A stretch of DNA of 64,000 nucleotides from the NCBI RefSeq assembly GCF_024346455.1, contig NZ_JAGQCY010000006.1, positions 1-64,000 of the forward strand. Reading direction: 5' to 3'. The translations under genes were made by a program, and so were the position numbers. Every line of letters starts with the position of its first letter. Positions within the stretch are counted from its first letter, which is position 1. The notes below the pieces were generated by a model. It saw only the letters and a program-made list of their open reading frames with translations, was not told the DNA's origin and did not search any database. Shown piece after piece: positions 8,931-18,658 of the stretch. Source of the stretch: Cyanobium sp. Aljojuca 7A6. GTDB lineage: Bacteria > Cyanobacteriota > Cyanobacteriia > PCC-6307 > Cyanobiaceae.

Positions 8931-11050
8931 TGGTGGCCGCGATCGCCAGCAGCAACCCCGTCGCCTCCCCAGACAAAGGCTCAGCCTCAGGGCGCTTTGC
9001 CTACCGGCCGGACATTGATGCGCTGCGAGGGGCGGCGATGCTGGCGGTGCTGGTGTTCCACCTGAACAAGAGGTGGTTGCCGGGCGGGTTCACGGGAGTG
9101 GACGTTTTTTTTGTGATTTCCGGCTATGTGGTGATGGGCTCGTTGCTGAGCCAGGCCAGCAAGCCGCTGTGGCCGCGGTTGGGGACGTTCTATTTGCGGC
9201 GCGTGCGGCGCTTGCTGCCGAACCTGCTGGCGTGCCTGTTGGTGACAAGCCTGGCGGTGGCGATGCTGATCCCGCCGCTGGAGAGCGGTCCCTATTTCAA
9301 CGCGGCCTTGAAGGCACTGTTCGGGTGGTCGAACAACTACCTGATGGGTCAGATCGATTATTTCAACCCGGATGCGGATCTGAACCCGTTTCTGCACACC
9401 TGGTCGCTGGGCGTGGAGCAGCAGTTCTACCTGGTGTTTCCGCTGCTGATGCTGGGCATCGGCTATGGGGTGCGCCGCAGCGTGCCGCTGCTGACGGCGC
9501 TGATCGTGCTGTCGCTGGGGGCGAGCTGGTGGTGGACGCAGAACGCGCCGATGGCGGCATTTTTCCTGATGCCGAGCCGGTTGTGGGAACTGACGATCGG
9601 CTCGCTGCTGCTGGTGGCGCAACGGCGTGGGCTGCTGGGGGCGGGCTGGCTGAAGGGCCGCTGGCTGCGTCTGGCGGGCGGAGCGCTGCTGTTGTGGGCT
9701 GTTGTGGCGACATCGGAGCGTGAGGGCTTTCCGGTGCCTGGTGTGCTGCCGGCGGTGCTGGGAACGCTGCTGGTGCTGCAGGCGGGACCAGGAGAGGGGG
9801 GGAGATTTCTGCCGGGTCGATGGCTGGAGCGGGCGCTGCTGACGGCCGGATTGCTGTCGTACTCGCTGTACCTGTGGCACTGGCCAGTGATCGTGCTGAT
9901 GCGCTGGACGTGGGGGATGGAGACGTGGTGGCAGTACGGGTTGGCGGTGGTGGGGAGTGTGGTTCTGGCGGTGGCGGCCTACGGGCTGGTGGAGCAGCCG
10001 GTACGCCGGTATCCACTGCAATGGTGGTGGGAACTGGGACTGGCGCTGCTGGCGGTGGTGGGCCTGTGGCTGGGGATCGATGCGTTGCACCATCCGATGA
10101 AGGGCAAGTTGTTCGTCGGTCCCGATCCAGATCCGGTGCCATTTCGAGAACGCATTCATACCTACAATCCCTACATCTTGAACAGCGGTATCAGTGAGAA
10201 GAATTGCACCGTTCCCGTCGGTAAGCCCTATGGCCTGACGACGCGACCGAACTATGACCTGTGCCAGAAGCCTGGCAAGCCTGGGGCGCGAGAGATCTTT
10301 CTGCTGGGCGACTCCCATGCGTTGCACTTGGTGCCGATGCTCGACGCGGTAACGAACAGCACGGGGAAAAGGATGACATTTGCTTTCCAGATGGCCTGTT
10401 TCCTGGATACCTCCATGGTGGCGACTCTCGGCGGTGTCGAGTTTCCCGTCTGTCAGGATCTCGCGCGAGGCGAGATGGATCGAGCTCTTGAGCGTTTGAA
10501 GCCCGGGGATATTGTAATGATCTCAAGTTGGCTTAATTCCTATCTTTCGGGATTGTCCTCCAGTGGCAAGCCTTCGCCCATGGTGGTGGAGAAGGATGGC
10601 AGGCGGATCGGCCCCCCAGAGGCCAGGGCGATCCACGTCGCCAACCTTCGCAGCTTTGCCAAGCAGTTGGCGGCCAGGAATCTTCATTTGGTGCTCACGG
10701 TTGATACACCCATGCTGTTGGTCAAGCCCATGGAATGCAGGCCCAAGCCTGGCCAATGGGAGCAATGTGCACCAGAGGCGCAGATCACCGCTCGCATGCA
10801 GCAGACCATCAGGGAGACTCTCACGGAGGCAGCGGCTGGATTATCGAATGTGCATCTGTTTGATCCCAGTCCTTTCTTCCTGGACGCCGAGGGTCGCGTT
10901 ACCCCCATGCGGCCAGACGGAACACTGCTCTTTTCCGATGACCACCACCTGAGCGTGTCGGGGAGCCTCTCGCTGGCAACCCCGTTCGAGCGTTTCCTGC
11001 AACAGCAGGGACTCACCAGCCCCCGGCCCACCGCCTCCCCCTCCCCATGA
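8930..11050 (+). CDS. Acyltransferase 3 / SGNH hydrolase fusion, tandem copy 3
   Basis: A 706-residue third member of the array. The membrane domain is nearly the same as in copies 1 and 2. The SGNH domain carries G460-D461-S462-H463 and Asp670-x-x-His673, and has one codon more than copy 2 between the two domains. It ends in a Pro/Ser/Thr-rich tail absent from the other two copies, and its C-terminus lacks the FLVESGLIPA ending they share. The stop overlaps the start of the mutarotase gene by four bases (ATGA), placing all four genes in one translationally coupled unit. It is the most diverged of the three in the SGNH half. Confidence 0.94.
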   Translation: MVAAIASSNPVASPDKGSASGRFAYRPDIDALRGAAMLAVLVFHLNKRWLPGGFTGVDVFFVISGYVVMGSLLSQASKPLWPRLGTFYLRRVRRLLPNLLACLLVTSLAVAMLIPPLESGPYFNAALKALFGWSNNYLMGQIDYFNPDADLNPFLHTWSLGVEQQFYLVFPLLMLGIGYGVRRSVPLLTALIVLSLGASWWWTQNAPMAAFFLMPSRLWELTIGSLLLVAQRRGLLGAGWLKGRWLRLAGGALLLWAVVATSEREGFPVPGVLPAVLGTLLVLQAGPGEGGRFLPGRWLERALLTAGLLSYSLYLWHWPVIVLMRWTWGMETWWQYGLAVVGSVVLAVAAYGLVEQPVRRYPLQWWWELGLALLAVVGLWLGIDALHHPMKGKLFVGPDPDPVPFRERIHTYNPYILNSGISEKNCTVPVGKPYGLTTRPNYDLCQKPGKPGAREIFLLGDSHALHLVPMLDAVTNSTGKRMTFAFQMACFLDTSMVATLGGVEFPVCQDLARGEMDRALERLKPGDIVMISSWLNSYLSGLSSSGKPSPMVVEKDGRRIGPPEARAIHVANLRSFAKQLAARNLHLVLTVDTPMLLVKPMECRPKPGQWEQCAPEAQITARMQQTIRETLTEAAAGLSNVHLFDPSPFFLDAEGRVTPMRPDGTLLFSDDHHLSVSGSLSLATPFERFLQQQGLTSPRPTASPSP
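8996..10119 (+). repeat. Tandem paralogous repeat, unit 3
   Basis: Third copy of the block. In its second half it shares silent differences with unit 1, whereas its first half and upstream junction follow unit 2, giving a mosaic pattern. Confidence 0.9.
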
Positions 11051-11910
11051 CCCTGACTCCTCCCGCCGGGGCCTCCCCCCACTGGCGTTTCACCGATCCG
11101 GCCAGCGGCGATTCCCTCACGGTCGTCCCCGAGCGCGGCGGATTGGTCACCGGCTGGCGGTGCGGCGGAGATGAGATCCTCTACTTCGATGTGGAGCGTT
11201 TCGCCGACCCCGCCAAGTCGGTGCGGGGGGGGATCCCCGTGCTCTTCCCGATCTGCGGCAACCTGCCTGGCGATGAGCTCGTGTTGCCCCAGGGGAGCTT
11301 CCCGCTGGCGCAGCATGGCTTTGCCCGCGATCTGCCCTGGTCCATGGCCCCACTGGCGGACGGGGATGGGGTGGTCCTGCGCCTCGAGGACGGACCCGAG
11401 AGCCGCCCCCATTTCCCCTTCGCCTTCGCCCTGGAACTGGAGCTGCGGCTGCAGCCCTCGGCCCTGGCGATCACGGCACGGATCAGTCACCTGGGCGCGG
11501 CCGGCACGGCCCCCCTTCCCTTCAGCCTGGGTCTGCACCCCTACGTCGCCGTCGCCGATCTTGCCCACGTGCGGCTCGAAGGCTTGCCGGAGAGCTGTTT
11601 CGACCATCTCACCATGGCTCCAGCCGCCACAGCGGAGCAGCTGTCCCGGCTGGAGCGGGGCGTGGACTTCCTCTGCACCGGCCAAGGTCCGGTGCGCTTG
11701 GTGGATCGAGCGGGGGGCCGGGTGGTGACCCTGCACCCTTCGGCGCCGATGGATCTGGTGGTGGTGTGGAGCGACCCTCCCCGGCCGATGCTCTGCCTGG
11801 AGCCCTGGAGCGGTCCGCGGGGAGCCCTGAGCACGGGGGAGCGGCGTCTGCTGGTTCCTGCTGGGAAGTCCCTTGAGCTGGGTTGCCGCTACAGCGTCGA
11901 AACGCTCTGA
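11047..11910 (+). CDS. Aldose-1-epimerase / hexose-6-phosphate mutarotase-like protein
   Basis: A 287-residue galactose-mutarotase-fold protein that would interconvert anomers of a hexose or hexose phosphate. Supporting stretches are GGIPVLFPICGNLP near residues 60-73, QHGFARDLPW near 90 and LGLHPYV near 160 (catalytic His region). The GIPVLFP form with QHGFAR is typical of the YeaD / glucose-6-phosphate 1-epimerase branch. It starts inside the last codon of acyltransferase copy 3 and its 3' end overlaps the convergent glcE by 22 bases. Its place at the end of the acyltransferase unit hints at sugar metabolism linked to the glycan, but that link is inferred. Confidence 0.85.
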   Translation: MTLTPPAGASPHWRFTDPASGDSLTVVPERGGLVTGWRCGGDEILYFDVERFADPAKSVRGGIPVLFPICGNLPGDELVLPQGSFPLAQHGFARDLPWSMAPLADGDGVVLRLEDGPESRPHFPFAFALELELRLQPSALAITARISHLGAAGTAPLPFSLGLHPYVAVADLAHVRLEGLPESCFDHLTMAPAATAEQLSRLERGVDFLCTGQGPVRLVDRAGGRVVTLHPSAPMDLVVVWSDPPRPMLCLEPWSGPRGALSTGERRLLVPAGKSLELGCRYSVETL

Positions 11911-13094
11911 GCAACGCCGGGCAGCCGGCCGGGCGCCAGCTGCCCGGCCGGATCGAAGCGGCGCTTGATGGCCTCGATCAGCGGCCGGGAGGGGGCATCC
12001 AGCCAGGCCGGCAGGGAGGCCCCCGGGGGCTGGCGCAGCACGGTGAGATGGCCCCCCAGCTCAGCGCAGAGACTGCGCAACGTGCTCACCTGGCCTGATG
12101 TCAGAGCCGCCTGGGGCCCCGCCGGGGCCGACCAGGCCAGGCCGAGGCCGCTGCCGGCCGCCATGTCCACGGCCAGTCCGCCCAGGGCAGGAGCCTGCAT
12201 CAGGGTCTCGAGTCGGTCGGGACTGGCGCCGAGGCGCAGCAGCCAGGCAGGAGCCTTGGCGGTGGCGGTGGCGGTTCCCCCCCGGGCCCGGGCCAGCCAG
12301 GCCTGGGTGGTGGTGGCATCCAGCACGCGTGCCGGCAAGGTGCTGCGCTCCTGCAGGCAGCGCACCTGCTCCTCGAGGGTGGCGGCATCGACGCTGGCCA
12401 GGCCGATCAGCAGCAGGGGCTGCGGCGCCAGGCCAGCGCTGCCGGCGAGCTGGTCGTTCCACCAGTCGATCCGCTCCGGGCTGAGGCTGGAGTTCAGCAG
12501 CCAGCGGCTCAGCAGCGCCAGATCCCCGTTCTCGCCCTGGAAGCAGACACTGCGGCGCAAGGGCGGCTGGGGCAAGGTGCGCAGGGTCAGTTCGGTGATC
12601 AGGCCCAGGGAGCCCCAGCTGCCGCTGAACAACCGCATCAGGTCGTAGCCGGCCACGTTCTTCACCACCTTGCCGCCGGCCCTGGCTGTCACCCCATCGG
12701 CCCGCATCACCTCAAGGCCGATCAGCTGGTCCCGCACCCCCAGATAGCGCTGGCGGTAGCCGCCCGCCAGGCCCCGGGCCACCAGGCCGCCAATGCTGCC
12801 GGCGGCGGCGCCATCGCCGTCCCCCCAGGGGGCATCCACGGACAACCACTGGCCATGGTGTTCAAGGGCCTCCTGCACCTCCACCAGTGGTGTGCCGGCG
12901 GCCACCGTGATGGTGAAATCGCCGGGGTTGAAGTCCCGCACGCCCTTCAGTGCGGCACAGCTGAGCACCGTGCAGGGCCCCACGAGGGGAGGACCCCAGT
13001 CGAGGCGGCTGCCCAGGCCGGCCGGCAGCCAGGCCGAACCCTGCCGGTGCAGGTCCCGCACCAGCTCCTGCAGCTCGCTGGGCTCAGGTCGCAT
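11889..13094 (-). CDS. glcE: Glycolate dehydrogenase FAD-binding subunit GlcE
   Basis: A 401-residue FAD-linked subunit of glycolate dehydrogenase, which oxidises photorespiratory glycolate to glyoxylate. The FAD_binding_4 core appears as LSCAALKGVRDFNPGDFTIT-like residues near 45-65, then DAPWGDGDGAAAGSIGGLVARG near 90-115 and GGKVVKNVAGYDLMRLF near 142-158, the last being highly characteristic of GlcE. The ATG at 13094 is preceded in frame by a GTG at 13097; either could serve. The start is divergent from the kinase gene with only 17 bases between them, and the 3' end overlaps the mutarotase gene. GlcF is encoded 1.4 kb away on the same strand; GlcD is not in the window. Confidence 0.92.
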   Translation of the reverse strand: MRPEPSELQELVRDLHRQGSAWLPAGLGSRLDWGPPLVGPCTVLSCAALKGVRDFNPGDFTITVAAGTPLVEVQEALEHHGQWLSVDAPWGDGDGAAAGSIGGLVARGLAGGYRQRYLGVRDQLIGLEVMRADGVTARAGGKVVKNVAGYDLMRLFSGSWGSLGLITELTLRTLPQPPLRRSVCFQGENGDLALLSRWLLNSSLSPERIDWWNDQLAGSAGLAPQPLLLIGLASVDAATLEEQVRCLQERSTLPARVLDATTTQAWLARARGGTATATAKAPAWLLRLGASPDRLETLMQAPALGGLAVDMAAGSGLGLAWSAPAGPQAALTSGQVSTLRSLCAELGGHLTVLRQPPGASLPAWLDAPSRPLIEAIKRRFDPAGQLAPGRLPGVAQSVSTL

Positions 13095-13111
13095 CACGGC
13101 ACGATGGTGCC

Positions 13112-14524
13112 ATGGCGCAGGCGACCATCGACACCGGGCCCGATCTCAAGATCGTCGTCATCGATGACGACCCCACCGGCTCCCAGACCGTGCACGGCTG
13201 CCCCCTGCTGTTGCGCTGGGACGCCGAGACCCTGGCCGCCGGCCTGGCCCATCCGTCGCCGCTGCTGTTCGTGCTGGCCAATACCCGGGCTCTGGCGCCG
13301 GCGGCGGCGGCCAAGCGGGTGCGTGAGATCTGCCGCGCCATGCGGCCCGCCCTCGGCCAGGCGATGGTCGCCGGCCGCATCGGCGGCTGGCTGGTGGTGA
13401 GTCGGGGCGATTCCACCCTGCGGGGCCACTTTCCGCTGGAGGTGGAGGTGATCAACGAGGAGCTCGGCCCCTTCGACGCCACCTTGCTGGTGCCGGCCTT
13501 CCTGGAAGGGGGGCGCACCACCGTGGACGGGGTGCACCGGCTCCACGGCCGTCCGGTGCACGAGAGCCCCTTCGCGCGGGACGGCCTGTTCGCCTACGCC
13601 ACCAGCCATCTGCCGGACTGGGTGGAGGAGAAGAGCGCAGGCCGCCTCCCCGCCACTGCGGTGGACGGCATCGGCTGGCGGGAGCTGGAGCAGGGCGGAT
13701 CGCCCCTGCTGCGCCACCTGGCGCGCCTGCAGGGCAACGTCTGCGTGGCGGTGGATGGAGCTTCCGTCCAGCAGCTGGCGGCCCTGGCCGCTGCGGTGCG
13801 CACGCTGATGGTCACCGGTGGGACGCCGCTGGAGGCAAGGCCCCGCCGCTTCCTGTTCCAGAGCGCCGCCAGCTTGATCCAGGCCCTGGCGGGGTTGCCC
13901 CCCCAACCACTCACGCCGGAGGGCCTGGCGGGTCTTCGCCGCCGCCGCGGCGACGATCCTTTGCCAGGACTGGTGCTGGTGGGCTCCCATGTGCCCCTGG
14001 CCGACCGCCAGCTGGAGCGGTTGCTGGCCGAACCCACCTGCGTCGGAGTGGAACTGGACGTGGCCAAGGTCCAGCGACTGCTGGAGGGCCCGGAACCCGC
14101 TTTGTTGCTGGCCTCCCTGGAGCAGGCCTGGCGGCGGCGTCTGGCGGACGTGCTGGCCGGAGGCCACACGCCGGTGCTGTTCACCAGCCGCGGTGAGGCG
14201 CGCTGCCGGCATGCCGAGGAGCGCCGGGCGCTGGGTCTGGCCCTGGCGGAGCTGATGGCGCGCCTGGCGGCGGCCCTTGCCCCTGGGCTGGGTTACCTGA
14301 TCAGTAAGGGGGGCATCACCACCCACGCCCTGCTGGCCGATGGGCTCGAGCTGGATCTGGTGGAACTGCAGGGTCAGCTGCTGCCAGGCCTCTCACTGGT
14401 GCTGGCCGCCCCAGAGACCCATGAGGGGCCCCTGCCGGTGCTCACCTTCCCGGGCAACCTGGGCGATGACGGCACCTTGCGAGAGGCCTGGCGATGGATG
14501 GATACTCAGGTTGGGCCGCCATAG
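13112..14524 (+). CDS. Four-carbon acid sugar kinase family protein (OtnK/DtnK-like)
   Basis: A 470-residue member of the four-carbon acid sugar kinase family (formerly DUF1537), which phosphorylates erythronate, threonate or related aldonates. The N-terminal motif IDDDPTGSQTVHG (residues about 17-29) and the C-terminal nucleotide-binding motif SKGGITTHALLADG (about 398-411) are diagnostic. It sits between glcE and glcF on the opposite strand: divergent from glcE by 17 bases and overlapping the end of glcF by 19 bases. No partner isomerase, aldolase or dehydrogenase of a tetronate pathway is visible nearby. The actual substrate in this organism is unknown. Confidence 0.88.
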   Translation: MAQATIDTGPDLKIVVIDDDPTGSQTVHGCPLLLRWDAETLAAGLAHPSPLLFVLANTRALAPAAAAKRVREICRAMRPALGQAMVAGRIGGWLVVSRGDSTLRGHFPLEVEVINEELGPFDATLLVPAFLEGGRTTVDGVHRLHGRPVHESPFARDGLFAYATSHLPDWVEEKSAGRLPATAVDGIGWRELEQGGSPLLRHLARLQGNVCVAVDGASVQQLAALAAAVRTLMVTGGTPLEARPRRFLFQSAASLIQALAGLPPQPLTPEGLAGLRRRRGDDPLPGLVLVGSHVPLADRQLERLLAEPTCVGVELDVAKVQRLLEGPEPALLLASLEQAWRRRLADVLAGGHTPVLFTSRGEARCRHAEERRALGLALAELMARLAAALAPGLGYLISKGGITTHALLADGLELDLVELQGQLLPGLSLVLAAPETHEGPLPVLTFPGNLGDDGTLREAWRWMDTQVGPP

Positions 14525-15840
14525 CTGCGATCCAGCAGTTCGATCGGATGGAGCACCGGCAGCGGCCGCCCCTGCCCCTCCATGGCCTGGCGGATCTGGA
14601 GCGTGCAGCCGATGTTGGCGCTCACCGCCAGCTCGGCGCCGGTGCCGCTGAGATCGGCGGCCTTGAGGCGCCCCAGCTCGGCGGCTTCCTCCGGCTGGAC
14701 GAGGTTGTAGATGCCGGCGCTGCCGCAGCAGACGCCGGCTTCGGTGGCTTCGCGGATCCGCACATGGGGGATCCGGCCCAGCAGGCGACGGGGCTGGGCC
14801 GCCAGGCCCTGGCCGTGCAGCTGGTGGCAGGCATCGTGGTAGGCCAGCTCCAGGGGGCGCTCCGCACTGGCGGGGGCGCCGTCGTCGTGGGGGAGTGGTT
14901 GCAACGCGGCCTGGAAGCTGTCGCTGAGCCCGACCGCGTCGAGGAACTCCTGGATGTCGGCCACCGTTCCCAGGAGCGGATGGAGCGTGCCGAGGATCTC
15001 CCCATAGGACTTCAGGGTGTGGCCGCAGCCCGAGGCGGCCACCAGCAGGGCATCAAGGGGTTCGGGGCCCGCCGCCCTCCCTGGGCCGATCACCGCCTCG
15101 AAGCTGGACACCAGGGCGGTCGCCAGCTCCCGGGTCTGGGCCAGTTCCCCCTGGTGGTGGGTCATGGCGCCGCAGCAGCCCTGGGCGGGGGGGATCACCA
15201 CCTCGATGCCGTTAGCGGCCAGCACCCGGATGGCGGCGGCGTTCACTCCCGGCTCAAACACCCGCTGGACGCAGCCGAGCACCAGCCCGACCCGTCGCCG
15301 TCGGGGCCCATGGGCCGGTACCAGAACGGGCCAGTCGTCGCGGAAGGCCTGCTCCGGCAGCGGCGGCAGGAGCTTCTCCATCGCCGCGACCTGGGGCCCG
15401 AACAAGCGGGTGAGGCCGCTGCGGCGCGCCAGCGCTTGCAAGGGCGTGCCGGCGTAGGCCCGCAGGGGCGCCAGCAGGGCACGCAGCCGCTGGGGGTAGG
15501 GGAGCAGGGCGAAGACCAGCCGCCGGAAAGCTCGCTGCGCGGGGCTGCGCAGCTCTGGCGCGTTCAGCCGCGGCCGCATGGTCTCGATCAGCTGGTCGTA
15601 GCGCACGCCGGCCGGGCAGGCGGTGACGCAGGCGAAGCAGCCCAGGCAGCTGTCGAAGTGCTTCGCCACCGTGGCATCCAGCGCCAGCTCCCCGGCGTCG
15701 ATCGCCTTGAGGGCATGGATCCGTCCCCGGGGGGAGTCCATTTCGGTCGCCAGTACCCGGTAGCTGGCGCAGGTGGGCAGGCAGAAGCCGCAGTGGACGC
15801 AGGGGTCGGCGGCGATGAACGGAAGGCTCATGCGATCCAT
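14506..15840 (-). CDS. glcF: Glycolate dehydrogenase iron-sulfur subunit GlcF
   Basis: A 444-residue electron-transfer subunit of glycolate dehydrogenase. Two 4Fe-4S ferredoxin motifs are complete: Cys14-Cys17-Cys20-Cys24 and Cys65-Cys68-Cys71-Cys75. Two CCG-domain signatures follow (GCCGAMTHHQGELA and CCGSAGIYN), as expected for GlcF and heterodisulfide-reductase-type subunits. I chose MDRMSLPF at 15840; a Met three codons later is also possible. It lies 34 bases after icd on the same strand and could be read from the icd promoter. It is convergent with the four-carbon acid sugar kinase, with a 19-base overlap. Confidence 0.94.
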   Translation of the reverse strand: MDRMSLPFIAADPCVHCGFCLPTCASYRVLATEMDSPRGRIHALKAIDAGELALDATVAKHFDSCLGCFACVTACPAGVRYDQLIETMRPRLNAPELRSPAQRAFRRLVFALLPYPQRLRALLAPLRAYAGTPLQALARRSGLTRLFGPQVAAMEKLLPPLPEQAFRDDWPVLVPAHGPRRRRVGLVLGCVQRVFEPGVNAAAIRVLAANGIEVVIPPAQGCCGAMTHHQGELAQTRELATALVSSFEAVIGPGRAAGPEPLDALLVAASGCGHTLKSYGEILGTLHPLLGTVADIQEFLDAVGLSDSFQAALQPLPHDDGAPASAERPLELAYHDACHQLHGQGLAAQPRRLLGRIPHVRIREATEAGVCCGSAGIYNLVQPEEAAELGRLKAADLSGTGAELAVSANIGCTLQIRQAMEGQGRPLPVLHPIELLDRSYGGPT

Positions 15841-15874
15841 TGTGGGCGCTCGTCCCGGCCCCATGGCCCCGTCT

Positions 15875-17305
<1,431 letters not shown>

Positions 17306-17375
17306 GGAGTCGGCACGGAACGCGCCGATGAGCCTAGGTTTCGGACACATTGGCTTTCTGCTCAGGGGAAACGGC

Positions 17376-17828
17376 ATGAATGCGGCCGACCAGGCCCGAT
17401 CGGTGGAACTGGCTGCCGCCATCGCCGCGGTGGTGGGTCACTTCCGGCTGCATTTCCCCGCCGCCCGCGCCAACCTCACCCCCTGGCGGGACGATCCCCT
17501 CACCCGTGCCTTCGATGAGCGGGAAACCCTGGATCTCTCCTTCCACTTCCCCGGCTGGAGTCCCCGCCTGCAGTCCCGCTCGCTGCTGGTGCAGTTGCGG
17601 CTGGAGCGGGCCCCGGCCGGATCCTGTGAACGCCCCCGGCTGCTGGGGGTGCTGATCCGGGGTCTCACCTACGAATCGGAACGCTGGCGTCTGGCCACGG
17701 TGGGGGACTGGCAGCCTTCGGGCTCCCATCTCCCTTCGGAGGAGGTTGTGTCCTCGCTCCAGCAGGTCTGCCGTGAGTTGTTTGATCTCTTCGGCGATGT
17801 GGCGGCCCGTGGGACGCGGGCCGCGTAA
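17376..17828 (+). CDS. Conserved-looking hypothetical protein
   Basis: Encodes 150 residues of a soluble, charged protein with no signal peptide or membrane helix. I do not recognise a family. The ATG at 17376 is preceded by CAGGGGAAAC, a plausible ribosome-binding site, and codon usage is like that of the neighbours, so it is probably real. It is divergent from icd and lies 76 bases upstream of heme oxygenase on the same strand, so the two may be co-transcribed. The pattern of alternating basic and hydrophobic segments ([24 protein letters not shown]) suggests a beta-rich fold. Confidence 0.65.
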   Translation: MNAADQARSVELAAAIAAVVGHFRLHFPAARANLTPWRDDPLTRAFDERETLDLSFHFPGWSPRLQSRSLLVQLRLERAPAGSCERPRLLGVLIRGLTYESERWRLATVGDWQPSGSHLPSEEVVSSLQQVCRELFDLFGDVAARGTRAA

Positions 17829-17904
17829 TCCTTCGCAACCTTGCCGCCTCCTCCTGAAGGCCCCACCTACGTTGGATCCTCTGCCCGCGCAGCCGTTCGA
17901 TCCC

Positions 17905-18618
17905 ATGCCCGTCCCCCTTGCTTCCCAACTCCGTGAGGGAACGAAGAAAGCCCACACGATGGCCGAGAACACCGGTTTCGTGAGCTGTTTCCTCAAGGGA
18001 GTCGTCGACAAGGCCAGCTACCGCACCCTGGTGGCCGACCTGTGGTTCGTCTACAGCGCCATGGAAGAGGAGATCGGCAAGCTGACGGACCACCCCGTCG
18101 TCGGTCCGGTCGCCTCACCGGCCCTGAATCGCCGCGAGTCCCTTGAGCAGGATCTGGTCTTCTACTTCGGTGGTGACTGGCGGCAGCAGATCCGCGCCAC
18201 CCCCGGTGCCCAGGAGTATGTGGCCCGCCTGCACCAGGTCGCACGGGAGTGCCCGGAGTTGCTCGTCGGTCACCACTACACCCGCTACATCGGCGACCTG
18301 TCCGGTGGCCAGATCCTCAAGAACATCGCCCAGAAAGCGATGAACCTGGGTGAGCACGATGGCCTGCGCTTCTACGAATTCGACGCCATCGACGACGAGA
18401 AGGCCTTCAAGGCCACCTACCGGCTCACCCTCGACAGCCTGCCCATCGATCAGGCCATGGCCGACCGGATCGTGGCCGAGGCCAACGAAGCCTTCCACTG
18501 CAACATGAAGATGTTCCAGGAACTGGAAGGCAACCTGGTGGCCGCGATCGGCAAGGTGCTGTTCGGCTTCCTCACCCGCCGCACCCGCAGCGGCAGCACC
18601 GAGGCCGTGCCCGCCTAG
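17905..18618 (+). CDS. ho1: Heme oxygenase (biliverdin-producing)
   Basis: A 237-residue heme oxygenase that opens heme to biliverdin IX-alpha, the first step toward phycobilins and phytochrome chromophores, with electrons from ferredoxin. The proximal heme ligand is His17 (KKAHTMAE) and the distal helix has the flexible GDLSGGQILK segment at residues 130-139. Length and sequence fit cyanobacterial HO1. The ATG at 17905 (MPVPLASQLREGT) is the standard start; longer versions have no family support. Confidence 0.97.
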   Translation: MPVPLASQLREGTKKAHTMAENTGFVSCFLKGVVDKASYRTLVADLWFVYSAMEEEIGKLTDHPVVGPVASPALNRRESLEQDLVFYFGGDWRQQIRATPGAQEYVARLHQVARECPELLVGHHYTRYIGDLSGGQILKNIAQKAMNLGEHDGLRFYEFDAIDDEKAFKATYRLTLDSLPIDQAMADRIVAEANEAFHCNMKMFQELEGNLVAAIGKVLFGFLTRRTRSGSTEAVPA

Positions 18619-18658
18619 GTTTCCCAGGCCTTCGGCGGCCGCCGCCACCCCGATCCGC

